Assembly: GCA_942486035.1 (NCBI GenBank)
Contig: CALNXK010000585.1
Coordinates: forward strand, 10,001 to 74,000
DNA: 64,000 nt
DNA from: Porites lobata
Taxonomy: Eukaryota; Cnidaria; Anthozoa; Scleractinia; Poritidae
Reading direction: 5' to 3'
Below, in pieces: positions 58,601 to 64,000 of this stretch. The notes beneath the pieces were generated by a model, which saw only the letters and a program-made list of their open reading frames with translations, searched no databases and was not told the DNA's origin. A program made the position numbers and the translations under genes. Each line of letters opens with the position of its first letter. The first letter of the stretch is position 1.

Positions 58601-60853
58601 ATAACAAAACATGTGCTTTCGTGGGAAAGAGCGCCCGCGATATTTTGTGCGCGGTCTCCGAAGACCACACCATATAACGTTTATTTTCTGTCTCTTACAT
58701 ACGTAATACACAATAAGGTGACATATTTTTCTCAAAAACATATAGAGTACATCAGAGTCAAATTTTCCAAGAGAGCTAACCTCAATGAAGGTCTTTCAAA
58801 ATTCAGAAGCGCTATTTCAATATCTAGATCGGAAAATAACAAGCAATCCGCCTACAACGCACATTTTCAGCATTGTTTTAAAAGCTTTTCTCACTTGAAC
58901 AACATCAAAGGGATCTTTGAAACATCTGGTTTAAGTCTCCTCCCAAACGTTTCTCGTAGATTCCAATTCCGGTTCGTAACATTTCAAATGCTTCCCGTGC
59001 CGTAAATATGGGTATTTCAGATGCATACTATGTGGGCACACTAAGACACTACTATGGCATTTGTAAGTACTTTCTGCATATTAAGTCCTCTTCTTATACA
59101 TAACGTCTACAAATAGAAATGGACCGAGTAGACTCTTAGTGCGTACGATACCTGCCGTATTGAATTATAAACTTAGGGTCATTTGGCACCAAAATGTCAA
59201 AATGAGATGCATCTGTCTCTTTCCTAAATAGAATCTGCTGCGCTTATGTTGTTACTACTTATCGAGCCATTCCCATTCTCACTAGAGCCTTTTCCGAGCT
59301 GTGCCTAGTCCTTAGGCCTCATTATTCTGCGCGGCCAATTCGTTTCTAGTCACGTTGTCCAAGGGAAGACGTGGTACGTCACCGAAGTGAATTGACCGAC
59401 AATGCCTGGGAAAACGCCATACAGGGACTAGGCAAAGTTGTCCCAAGCTTCTGTTTCAAAGCGAGTAAAACTCATTTTCACAAGCAAGGTTTTACACTTG
59501 GACTTTGAGAGTAAGAGTTTTTGGAGTCGAGATGTCCTCACAATACTGAACTTGCAATCCTGTTTCTATAAGCCACATTAGCCTTCTGGCAACGAGAATG
59601 ACGTCCTTGTTGTTATGTTTTATACGACCTTGTTCTTATGTTTATGAAGAACTGGGTCTGGTCTTATACAACCCCTCATTCAGCAGAGAGTGGTGTGATT
59701 TCTTTATCCAAATTTTTTATTAATTTAATGATCTGCTGACCTACAGGGCAAATATTTCGTACATTTTATACTTATGATGCAGTGCATATCAACCAAAGTT
59801 GGGCTGTGGATAACGTGGTGGTGATACTTCGTCCTAAACCAAGTAAGTTCTTCGTTTTTTTCAGCGCTTTAAAGTACCATGAACCGGCGCTAAAATTGAG
59901 ACCGTGACGTCACAATTCTGTCTTACAGGAAGTGAAAGTGACAGTACTTCACTGTCAAGGAAACCTTCATTATTGTAGCGACAAATTTCGATTAAGTTAT
60001 ATGATCAACATGTTTACCTTATGTGGATGAGCTATGAAGTTATATCTCTGATGGTAACCAAACTGATCAGATAATTATAACTGTGAGAGGTTTGTACAAG
60101 AGTTTGGCCAAGCCTCTCTGTTTTGATTCCTAAAATTTCTTTTAGACTGCATCACCGCCAAGACATGCGAAGAATGCATTGAGAGGAGAAACTCCACTGA
60201 GTTTCATTGCAACTGGTGCCAAAGCAGTGAAAGGTTTTTGTCTTTTCCTGTTTTCCTGAGGCATTTTAATCATTTCTCTAGGGTAACACCTTCCTCTACA
60301 AAATTTGTAGATAATAGGAAAGCCGAATCCAATCAGTTATTGATTAACATTATTTATTCGAAATAATTCACCCTCCGAAATTATGCAGAAAATAAAGAGA
60401 AAAATCAATAGTTCTAGCCGACGGCACCTTCTACATTTTCACAATGATTATCAGCATTTTTAGCATCCTGTACTATCCTTTGACGTAATTTCACCGGATA
60501 TCTCATATCGCACACAGTCCAAGTTTGCTCAACGCTAGCTGGTCATGAAATATTAGCGGGGGGATTTGGGCCAATCAGAAACGAAGAATCATTTTATGCT
60601 TAGCGATATAATTATCATTATTATCCGTCACTGGTTGTCATTGTACACGGTTGATGGTGTTTCTGTAACCGATTCACGTCTTTTTCTGTCTCTTTGTTTC
60701 TATATTTTGGCTTTTGTTGTTTGTTATACCAGGTGCTCGGATGGATTTGAACGCCATCGTCAAAAATGGCTCTCTTCGGGCTGTAACAAGTCAGGAATTT
60801 TTGAATTAAGTTACTACGCCGTTTATGGGAAAACTAGACAAAGCAGAAGTTAA
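34619..60853 (+). CDS. Second PLXDC/TEM7-like gene, no transmembrane exon seen
   Basis: Ten exons: 34619-34703, 35636-35772, 35889-36081, 38093-38215, 39651-39704, 39782-39846, 58960-59062, 59747-59842, 60146-60233 and 60733-60853 (354 aa if it ends at TAA 60851-60853). The start gives MVRTIEGFRHQFARLATALATL, a plausible signal peptide. The core follows the upstream paralogue: HKYYTSQF, FPYCGHLVTNATITSGG, FQFVAPLMAFFNP, FIVQWSNILL, FTFQCTLNKTG, MGISDAYY, a PSI domain (KTCEECIERRNSTEFHCNWC) and CSDGFERHRQKWLSSGC. Exons 4, 5, 6 and 9 have exactly the same length and phase as their counterparts (123, 54, 65 and 88 nt). Exon 3 equals two fused exons, and exons 7-8 split one. No membrane segment follows, and two AATAAA signals sit close downstream, so a secreted form is possible. 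A minor donor (AA|GTCAGG) after SGCN could instead lead to unseen exons. Confidence 0.87.
36098..36245. mobile_element. MITE family G, copy 1
   Basis: Ends GCCTAGTCCCTGGCC and GGCCTAGAGAATAGGC are related as inverted repeats. A second copy lies in inverted orientation at 59305-59437, in a later intron of the same gene. Confidence 0.6.
36281..36300. repeat. (GT)n microsatellite
   Basis: A run of ten GT dinucleotides in intron 3. Confidence 0.8.
36850..37913. mobile_element. About 1.06-kb non-autonomous transposon
   Basis: The left end AGGGAGTTTAAGATACTCCG is repeated in reverse complement at the right end (TATCTTAAACTCCCT), and the repeats continue for about 40 bp with ACTACGGACTACGG phrases. 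A possible ATT duplication flanks it, which would fit a Harbinger-type element. The interior has no transposase; frames of about 60-68 codons are unrecognised. Confidence 0.75.
38750..39340 (+). mobile_element. LINE 3' fragment with (GTAT)n tail
   Basis: The plus strand encodes a decayed ORF2 C-terminus: LLNKRILKFI, SYEELLNMAKTTSI, MLIVVFKSLL, LPEPKTTTCGL and YEAAKLWNSLKDD. It ends in a (GTAT)n simple repeat near 39320. Frames are broken and no RT core is present. Confidence 0.7.
39885..40075 (-). repeat. Penelope-like terminal repeat, left (inverted)
   Basis: Reverse complement of 40571-40762 with only a few differences. It carries the hammerhead-like motif on the minus strand. Confidence 0.85.
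39918..39950 (-). ncRNA. Hammerhead-ribozyme-like core (left copy)
   Basis: Read on the minus strand: CTGAAGA (fits CUGANGA), a 5-bp stem II GACGG/CCGTC with a 5-nt loop, GAAA, then CATGTC providing a very short stem III and a GUC cleavage site. Stem I is only weakly supported. The same core is in the other repeat. Confidence 0.6.
40054..40578 (+). pseudogene. GIY-YIG endonuclease of a Penelope-like element
   Basis: A 174-codon open frame. The N-terminal third (IPYVGHFS, RLCKPIDLRLVFTTFKVRNLF) matches the linker that follows the RT in Penelope-like elements. Next come VVYKFSC, the Cys pair CASCNACYVGETSRHF (GIY-YIG core with YVGET) and RVRKHL, then the downstream NHLQGSEFC and KLKESMFIKW with its conserved Glu. 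The domain itself is complete, but the RT that normally precedes it is missing, so the element cannot move on its own. The first codons and the stop codon lie within the inverted repeats. Confidence 0.88.
40571..40762 (+). repeat. Penelope-like terminal repeat, right
   Basis: Partner of 39885-40075 in inverted orientation. It includes the stop codon of the endonuclease frame at its start and the plus-strand hammerhead-like core. Confidence 0.85.
40697..40729 (+). ncRNA. Hammerhead-ribozyme-like core (right copy)
   Basis: CTGAAGA, stem II GACGG/CCGTC, GAAA and a GTC cleavage triplet occur in the correct order and spacing. Stem III is minimal (A-U and C-G pairs around a 2-nt loop), as reported for hammerheads of Penelope-like elements, which are thought to work as dimers. 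Function is inferred. Confidence 0.6.
40938..41571 (-). repeat. BEL/Pao 3' LTR with internal insert
   Basis: It matches the 58331-58699 LTR along its length except for an extra 272 bp (41192-41463 with target duplication) and a few small differences. Ends are TG...CA. Confidence 0.92.
41197..41463. mobile_element. Solo-LTR-like insertion inside the BEL LTR
   Basis: A 267-bp insert starts TGTAGCG, ends CGCTACA and is flanked by the 5-bp duplication ACTCC (41192-41196 and 41464-41468). It is absent from the other LTR at the matching point. TG...CA ends plus a 5-bp duplication indicate a solo LTR of another retrotransposon; a short TIR element is the alternative. Confidence 0.75.
41572..41590 (-). 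promoter_or_regulatory. Polypurine tract of the BEL element
   Basis: On the minus strand a G-rich purine run (CGGGGGGGAGCG) lies directly before the 3' LTR, the expected place for plus-strand DNA priming. Confidence 0.6.
41755..42519 (-). pseudogene. BEL/Pao integrase, C-terminal part
   Basis: A 254-codon frame that starts inside the integrase catalytic core. VGRRGPPGIIYSNNGTNFRGAE corresponds to the conserved block around the second catalytic Asp (normally YSDNGT); here Asp is Asn. The catalytic Glu block is present (ASHQGGAWERLIRSIRR). Then come LTPNHILLLR, the FWQRWTREYLPTLQERQKW block and the GDLVLL/GLVEQTFPDSEGMVRQVVV region typical of BEL integrase C-termini. A frameshift near 42555 separates it from the upstream integrase half. 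Confidence 0.9.
42554..43771 (-). pseudogene. BEL/Pao RNase H and integrase N-terminal part
   Basis: A 405-codon frame. It begins with VKPLKSAVTVPKLELTAATLATKV and VTYWTDSMIILKYI (RNase H, with the DS of the active site) and ESDPGQWRHVRSELNPADYASRG, typical of BEL/Pao. The integrase zinc-binding domain follows (HYHHLNGHVGTYQ, then CHVCKRQNAK, an HHCC arrangement). The start of the catalytic core (AAVGLDYFGPLYVK, first Asp; CLRYRAVHIKV) ends the frame at a frameshift. Confidence 0.92.
43771..45208 (-). pseudogene. BEL/Pao reverse transcriptase (5' end cut by a transposon)
   Basis: The listed open frame starts at Met (45144), but coding reads further upstream to 45208 (DRVHINFTRTGQDSLSVELERM), where the TTAA transposon begins. 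Visible RT motifs are WYLPHHAVWHPRKPEEPRVVFDCA, VAVTADIKRMFHQV (motif A Asp), a LCYLWWPNGD block and VLKDFYVDDLLKSF (catalytic YVDD). The C-terminal DPLGLASPLLLPGRE is typical of BEL/Pao. A frameshift near 43848 disconnects the start of RNase H. About 60 residues that should link protease to RT are missing or lie in displaced sequence. Confidence 0.92.
45213..45835 (+). repeat. Left terminal inverted repeat of the TTAA transposon
   Basis: Matches the reverse complement of 51325-51938 with scattered differences and small indels. Short frames inside it (45353-45553 and others) are mirrored in the other repeat and are not genes. Confidence 0.88.
46481..50529 (+). CDS. Transposase of the TTAA-target transposon (three exons, 1154 aa)
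   Basis: Exons 46481-46868, 47331-47430 and 47553-50529 join in phase (GT-AG borders), giving 1154 aa. The start ATG reads MAAFCSFSALTGGKCG; another ATG 22 codons upstream is possible. The N-terminal part has paired Cys/His (LNSC, SHLMNHHLS, CPVHRY, CQYPKHH; then CTTCRKKH), suggesting zinc-binding DNA recognition. The middle holds three acidic blocks with DDE spacing: IMDWAMKF (Asp632), NLRSDEAGCYHNN (Asp717) and YDFSEPQYGKDICDR (Asp746/Glu749). A C2H2 finger (C-x4-C-x12-H-x5-H from about residue 892) follows. A C-terminal segment LKDMLKYFEIP...RKKILVGNLSEFLEGC looks SAP-like. The coding frame is intact, unlike its BEL host. The superfamily is not settled. Confidence 0.85.
50434..50863 (+). 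repeat. Tandem duplication over the transposase 3' end
   Basis: The roughly 210-bp unit starting TTTGAAATTCCTTTTAGTTC, which covers the last 31 codons, the stop and the 3' flank, is repeated immediately downstream from about 50643. It differs by small changes (GGGAACC to GCGAACC, CCACGTTAA to CCGCATTAA). Only the first copy is the end of the gene. Confidence 0.85.
51325..51938 (-). repeat. Right terminal inverted repeat of the TTAA transposon
   Basis: Reverse-complement partner of 45213-45835. The 144-codon minus-strand frame at 51384-51818 is repeat sequence read by chance. Confidence 0.88.
52116..52123. promoter_or_regulatory. CRE-like palindrome TGACGTCA
   Basis: A perfect cyclic-AMP response element palindrome, 62 bp upstream of the THAP-like ATG. 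It may be a promoter element of that lost gene; a chance match is possible. Confidence 0.35.
52185..52343 (+). pseudogene. THAP-like zinc finger, truncated
   Basis: An ATG opens a 52-codon frame with CVVFGCSRT, GLHRIPIF and KWVNFVQQRR, which fits the first half of a THAP domain (C-x4-C near the N-terminus, then Pro and Trp positions). A TAG stop at 52341 cuts it before the second C-x2-H pair. Sequence after the stop continues with faint similarity. THAP domains occur in P-element- and Kolobok-type transposases and in host regulators; which one this was is unknown. Confidence 0.55.
53285..53420 (+). pseudogene. Zinc-knuckle C-terminal coding fragment
   Basis: A plus-strand frame reads PRDGPKKARYCSACKNPMKGH then KNIEDCPKNKK and a TAG stop. 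The C-x2-C-x6-H-x5-C arrangement with a basic tail resembles zinc knuckles at the ends of some transposase-like proteins. Upstream the frame loses coding character. Confidence 0.5.
53796..53925 (-). mobile_element. tRNA-derived SINE (tandem tRNA-like heads)
   Basis: The minus strand shows an A-box (GTGGCCGAGTGGTCAGC), an anticodon-like loop CTCGCAA and a B-box GGTTCGAGTCCCG. A second, decayed tRNA-like unit follows directly. The acceptor stem does not pair, so it is not a working tRNA. It lies in the composite block. Confidence 0.65.
54033..54180. mobile_element. MITE with CCGTAAATCCTCTATTAAGC ends and TA duplication
   Basis: Perfect 20-bp inverted ends CCGTAAATCCTCTATTAAGC are flanked by TA on both sides. 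The interior repeats AATAAGCCCCCC phrases. TA duplication fits a Tc1/mariner-type mobiliser. Confidence 0.85.
54395..54802. mobile_element. MITE related to the CCCGGGGGG family
   Basis: The right end in reverse complement reads CCCGGGGGGTACTCACC, like the MITE at 22538-22986. The left end is CCTGGGGTGGTACTC. Flanks CGAACACC and CGAAAACC form an 8-bp duplication with one mismatch. It is non-coding. Confidence 0.7.
55031..55181 (-). pseudogene. P2X7-type intracellular tail-like exon
   Basis: On the minus strand a strong acceptor (T-rich tract then ACAG) at 55182 opens a frame ending in TGA at 55031-55033: IAYREFSRLVYKRIPLPACAY then AIRKQFPVG and YTGFE. It resembles the end of the P2X purinoceptor 7 cytoplasmic domain, which is widespread as a separate domain in cnidarian and fish genomes. 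Only this final exon is present; upstream is the BEL protease. It is a stranded fragment. Confidence 0.6.
55254..58283 (-). pseudogene. BEL/Pao Gag-protease
   Basis: Two frames in the same phase, 58283-57837 and 57731-55254, are separated by a single in-frame TAA at 57837-57839 and form one Gag-Pro of about 1010 codons. Gag parts are a basic N-terminus, a coiled-coil region (VEAKLEVQTLKENQELERKLEE), and the LPKVELMKFSGDPLEYVEFV block with LLAQCSGKAKEAI (DUF1759-like). Zinc knuckles (CAQCSGPHNVWRC; CKLCLDQGHTAKQC) follow. The aspartic protease site FLDSGSDASICLD is intact. The frame ends just after LIGNDRPDRIGV, where foreign sequence begins. A possible programmed read-through of the TAA cannot be excluded. 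Confidence 0.93.
58331..58699 (-). repeat. BEL/Pao 5' LTR
   Basis: A 369-bp LTR, TGTAGCG...CTCTTACA as read on plus. It has a 10-bp internal extension compared with the other LTR and lacks the solo-LTR insert. TACGT target duplication follows at 58700. Confidence 0.92.
59305..59437. mobile_element. MITE family G, copy 2 (inverted relative to copy 1)
   Basis: Starts GCCTAGTCCTTAGGCCTCAT and ends CAGGGACTAGGC; reverse complement of the copy at 36098-36245 with divergence. It lies in intron 7 of the second PLXDC-like gene. Confidence 0.6.
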
Positions 60854-60898
60854 ATTTTGCAGTTAACCAACAAACAGAGCATTCACGCCGATCATTTA

Positions 60899-60981
60899 AA
60901 TAAAAGAAACACTTTGAGAATCGTTTGGACATATTGAAAGAGCTGAAACAGTCATCCAAATTATTCTTTAGTCTGAATAAA
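60899..60981 (+). terminator. Candidate poly(A) signals of the second PLXDC-like gene
   Basis: AATAAA occurs at 60899-60904 and 60976-60981, 46 and 123 bp after the in-frame stop. Their closeness supports transcription ending here and therefore a product without a membrane anchor. Confidence 0.45.
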
Positions 60982-61302
60982 CACCGTTACGGAAAAGTAT
61001 GCTCGACGGTTTAATAGGAATACATGGTCACGATTTCAAAGTGGCCGTCACGATTTCAGTTTGGCCCATTCGGTGCAGATATTCAGACGTTAGAAATCAA
61101 ACACATAAGAAAATTTTATTGATAATCGATTGATTTGAGGTTGATTCAGAGCAACAACCTGTAGAAGTCGTAGAATATTTCATCAAGCTGTTTTTGTGTG
61201 TAGCGTATGACAGGTGACTGGTTTTGTGTAAAGTGCAAATCTCATCATGTTGCAGATGCCTTAAACGGTAAATATGATAACAAAGTGCTGATTTTTTTTT
61301 TT

Positions 61303-61946
61303 TCAATTTCTCGAGTAAGTTACAGGGTTTACCTTGCGCAGAGAACATAGGGTTATTACAATATTTTTTTGTGCAGTACGTGCCAGCTCTATCCAGCATG
61401 ACTCTATTCCATCATCCGAGATATCTAAGTCACTCCTTCTTGAAAATTCCAAGTTATTAGATAAATACAGACCAACACCTCCTGCCTGCATTTTGAGTTA
61501 GTATTCACAATAGCATAACCAGGAATATTCAAATTTGCACTCGTATTTTCATTAATTTTACTCTCAGATATTGCGATGATATCTGGCGTTGTCTTAACTG
61601 TGCTTAGAATATCATGCAACAAGGATTTGTTTTTTCCCAAACTACGAATATTACAGTGGAATATCGAAAACCCTTTTTGTTTACAAGCGTCATCAAATAT
61701 TTTGCCAGACTTTTTAACTGAATAATAGTGAGATTCAATGTAATTATCATTAGCGCACTTAAAAGGGTCATTTTTGTCTGGTGAAACAACTATATCCCTG
61801 TCTAAGTCTACTTTTCCAGAAAGTCGATCTTCCGAGTTATAAACCCACGAGCCTATGGTTTTTAGGAATTCATCATTTTCCAAATCTTGAAAAGAGTAAT
61901 TTGGTATTATTCTAATACCGGTAGCGGAGTTATTATGATAGTGCAC
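61303..61946 (-). pseudogene. LINE D ORF2 endonuclease, N-terminal part
   Basis: Two frames (61946-61425, then 61491-61303) encode FSIFHCNIRSLGKNKSLLHD, PDIIAISESKI (catalytic Glu) and IPGYAIVN. After a frameshift near 61490, GGVGLYLSNNLEF and ESCWIEL follow. This is the first third of an APE-type endonuclease. It fades out before the catalytic His. Confidence 0.8.
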
Positions 61947-62053
61947 TATTATGAGCTATGGAAAATTTTGGTAATAAATACTTAGTAAAGAGTAACAACA
62001 TAATAAAAGTAATACACCGGTTACACTACTTATCTTATAGGAGTGATTCCAAT

Positions 62054-62824
62054 TCAAGACTGGTTTGAACGTGGGGGAAGGTTGCTCTTAAATTTATCCA
62101 GGGCTTCGTATGAATCAATTACCACTACGGTCGACTTATCTGATTCTTTAACATAGATTCGGCTGTTCTGAGTCCAGATATGTTTCCATCTGATCTTTTT
62201 CCTCAGCTAGTTAACTTCGCCGAAGAGCTCTTTCTTGTACCTTGTCAGGGATTCGGATATGTATACTTTGCTTTCGGCACTGATACCAAGATCGGGGAGA
62301 TCACTAGCTTTCTTGTCAATAAGCTTCCTTCGGTTCGTATAGAAGCTATTCCTCATATCCCTTCTGGTGAACTTGACTATTATCTTTGGTGGTGCATCTT
62401 CTTTAAAAGTTGGCAATGGGTGAGAGGTCAATATATCTTACTCCTTCACTTGTACGTCGATAGCTCGCCCAACCGCCATTACAAGCTGATTACACGTGTA
62501 ACTCTCACTCGGCGGGACGCCCGAAATTTCAAGGCAGTCTCTCCTTAGATATTCCGCCAGGTTTTCAAAGCCATTCATTGCGTCTTTAGCCTGCTTTGTT
62601 GCATCGTCTAGGTCTTTCCGCATCTGCTTCAGGCTCGTTCCCTGTCTTTGAATCTTCTCATTAGCTTGTTTCAACTGTGCAAGTACATCATCCTATTTTC
62701 CATTTACGAAGTCAACTAAACGTTTTAACTCCTGAAACCCGTTGTTCAGATTGTCTAACTTTCGTTCTAAGGGTTCTATTGCTTCTTTTAAAAGATTCTT
62801 AATCTCTTCTCGTGTAATACCCAT
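62054..62824 (-). pseudogene. LINE D ORF1 (coiled-coil/RRM-like chaperone)
   Basis: One continuous frame of about 257 codons interrupted by three in-frame stops (near 62693, 62438 and 62207). The N-terminus is a heptad-rich coiled coil (REEIKNLLKEAIEPLERKLD, KQANEKIQRQGTSLKQM). Then come YLRRDCLEISGVP, the RRM-like core of LINE ORF1 proteins, and PPKIIVKFTRRDMRNSFY. The C-terminus reads IYVKESDKSTVVVIDS. ORF1 proteins bind element RNA; this copy is dead. Confidence 0.82.
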
Positions 62825-62925
62825 TTTTGCGCCGTTTTGGACGGAAGGCCGTTCAAACCCGACCGACCGCCATCACGGCAAACGCAAAATCCGGTATCTT
62901 GCGGCTTCCCCCAACTTGTAAACAC

Positions 62926-63172
62926 AGAACTTGAAAATCGACCTTCGTCATACTTGACTAAACACAGCAATCCAGCTCGTGGGAAAAAACTTAGTTCGTC
63001 AAAAGAACTCGCTTGGAACTTGTATACTGTTTAACATAAGGTTCAAGAAAACACTAAACAGGCGAATAGTAGTAACTTTTCGACATATTTTATGATTTCA
63101 GTAACGGATGCAAATCTGCTGACTCATGCTGAAATGTAAACATGCCCTAATTAATTATTCATGAATAATCCA
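62926..63172. repeat. Dispersed repeat, copy 2 (LINE D 5' region)
   Basis: Matches 12168-12421 in the same orientation; see that entry. It directly precedes ORF1 of LINE D on the minus strand. Confidence 0.75.
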
Positions 63173-64000
63173 AATCGGCATTAGATTCTACCCACCAAAA
63201 CCACATCGATCGAGAGGGACTGAGATTAAATTTTGAATAACTTAAAAGTCGTAACCGAAGATTCTCGGAAAATGTACGGATGATATGCACGAACAACCGA
63301 ACATCCGAATACTAGATCGGACGTTCTAAACACTGAACCATTAGGGCTCTAGCGTTAGTGAAGTCGGAATTCTACTATACCAGCAGAGTGTACTACACTT
63401 TTGTACTGGGAGCTGAAAGAAAGAGAAAGGCTCGAGAAAGGCTGCGTTCATTTCACGTGCGGGTGCAGAAAATATATCAGGGGATACAGTTTCATAATGA
63501 CTGAGATGTTAGTAAGATGTTGGAAACGAGCAACGAGCGGCGAGAACGAATCGCGAAGCTCGCTGGTAAGTGCTCGTTCTTTCTCACGCGGAGAAAAATC
63601 AGGAACAACCTCTGGAACCAGGATATATAGCTAGGTGTAAATACCGCGAGCTTTATACTCCCCCCACCCCCTGCAAGAAGAAGTTTCTTTCCGGCATGGA
63701 TTTTAACATTCCAGTCTACATATATTGACCTCCAAAATTCTAAATTTCTGAGACTTATGAATGTACATAATACAGCTTTACTGCGCTTTTCACAAACATG
63801 CGAACTCTAAAGTTCAAAAGCCGCCTTAGCAATTGCGTTTTTCGCTGCCGTCAATCATAATTACGACCACAAGCAACGAACCTTGAAACACAGAAAAACA
63901 CAAAACGGATCGAAATCCACCAATCACAAATCACAAAACTTGACCTTTTGAACCCATTAAAGTAAAGTCTTGTTTCCTAAGAGGTCCGTTAAGATGATTG
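63173..64000. other. No gene identified
   Basis: No coding exon, SINE or inverted repeat was recognised. If the second PLXDC-like gene had membrane-anchor exons they might be expected here or beyond; no hydrophobic exon is visible. Confidence 0.35.

Larger units (their letters stand above)
40938..58699 (-). mobile_element. BEL/Pao LTR retrotransposon with nested insertions
   Basis: LTRs beginning TGTAGCGTCC and ending CTCTTACA lie at both ends (40938-41571 and 58331-58699). They are flanked by the 5-bp target duplication TACGT at 40933-40937 and 58700-58704. On the minus strand the order is Gag, protease, RT, RNase H, integrase, with a BEL-type gag (two CCHC-like knuckle regions) and a YVDD RT. 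The body is interrupted between protease and RT by about 10 kb of other elements. In-frame stops and frameshifts make it inactive. It sits in intron 6 of the second PLXDC-like gene, antisense to it. Confidence 0.95.
61085..63172 (-). mobile_element. LINE D, 5' half (CR1/L2-like), 3' missing
   Basis: On the minus strand, in order: a 5' region shared with 12168-12421 (62926-63172), a decayed ORF1 (62824-62054) and an ORF2 that starts at 61946 and keeps only endonuclease sequence to about 61303. There is no RT. Losing the 3' end is unusual for LINEs, which are normally 5'-truncated, so a later deletion or rearrangement is likely. Confidence 0.8.

Noticed and set aside
58613..58959. Coding upstream extension of exon 7 of the second PLXDC-like gene (130-codon ORF 58613-59005)
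   Set aside because: That ORF runs through the BEL LTR and is in another frame than the conserved MGISDAYY exon.
60566..60732. Extension of the CSDGFERHRQKW exon upstream as an independent 95-codon gene
   Set aside because: A clear acceptor TATACCAG at 60732 and phase match to the PSI exon show it is an internal or last exon; the upstream part is intron.

Overview
The window looks like nuclear DNA of an invertebrate animal, most likely an anthozoan cnidarian such as a stony coral or sea anemone. The evidence is AT-rich DNA, small exons with GT-AG introns, metazoan genes (TATDN1, plexin-domain/PSI receptors) and a mixed transposon load: BEL/Pao, Penelope-like, CR1/L2-like LINEs, tRNA-derived SINEs, a TTAA-target DNA transposon and many MITEs. 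The species cannot be named from the sequence alone. No bacterial-type operon, CRISPR array or rRNA was seen.

Host genes. (1) 951-2066 (+): the last four exons of an unrecognised single-pass membrane protein. (2) 2990-8205 (-): nine exons of a TatD-family metal-dependent nuclease (TATDN1), tail-to-tail with gene 1; its first exon(s) were not found. (3) 9420-10211 (-): an intronless, cysteine-rich ORF of unknown function. (4) 20721-31731 (+): a complete 12-exon plexin-domain-containing (PLXDC/TEM7-like) type I membrane protein, reconstructed at 440 aa. (5) 34619-60853 (+): a tandem PLXDC paralogue whose exon sizes and phases match gene 4 almost one for one. It has no visible transmembrane exon and carries a 19.1-kb intron full of transposons.

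Mobile-element layout. 12.9-18.3 kb holds three minus-strand LINE fragments lying end to end. Introns and intergenic DNA of genes 2, 4 and 5 hold SINEs, MITEs and LINE 3' ends. The large intron 39847-58959 is a nested archive. A small Penelope-like element (39884-40791) has 191-bp inverted repeats, each with a hammerhead-ribozyme-like core, around a GIY-YIG endonuclease ORF. A BEL/Pao LTR retrotransposon (40938-58699, minus, 5-bp target duplication TACGT) carries a solo-LTR-like insert in one of its LTRs. Its pol gene is split by a 6.7-kb TTAA-target DNA transposon (45213-51938, about 600-bp inverted repeats, three-exon transposase of 1154 aa) and by a further 3.3-kb composite block (51943-55250) with THAP-like, zinc-knuckle and P2X7-tail-like coding scraps. 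61.1-63.2 kb is the 5' half of another LINE.

How it fits together. Genes 4 and 5 are a tandem duplication of one receptor gene. The second copy has taken most of the transposon insertions in introns while its exons remain open and splice-competent by inspection. The BEL element is clearly dead (frameshifts, an in-frame stop, an integrase Asp-to-Asn change). The TTAA transposon inside it still has a long intact transposase and is the youngest large autonomous element in the window.
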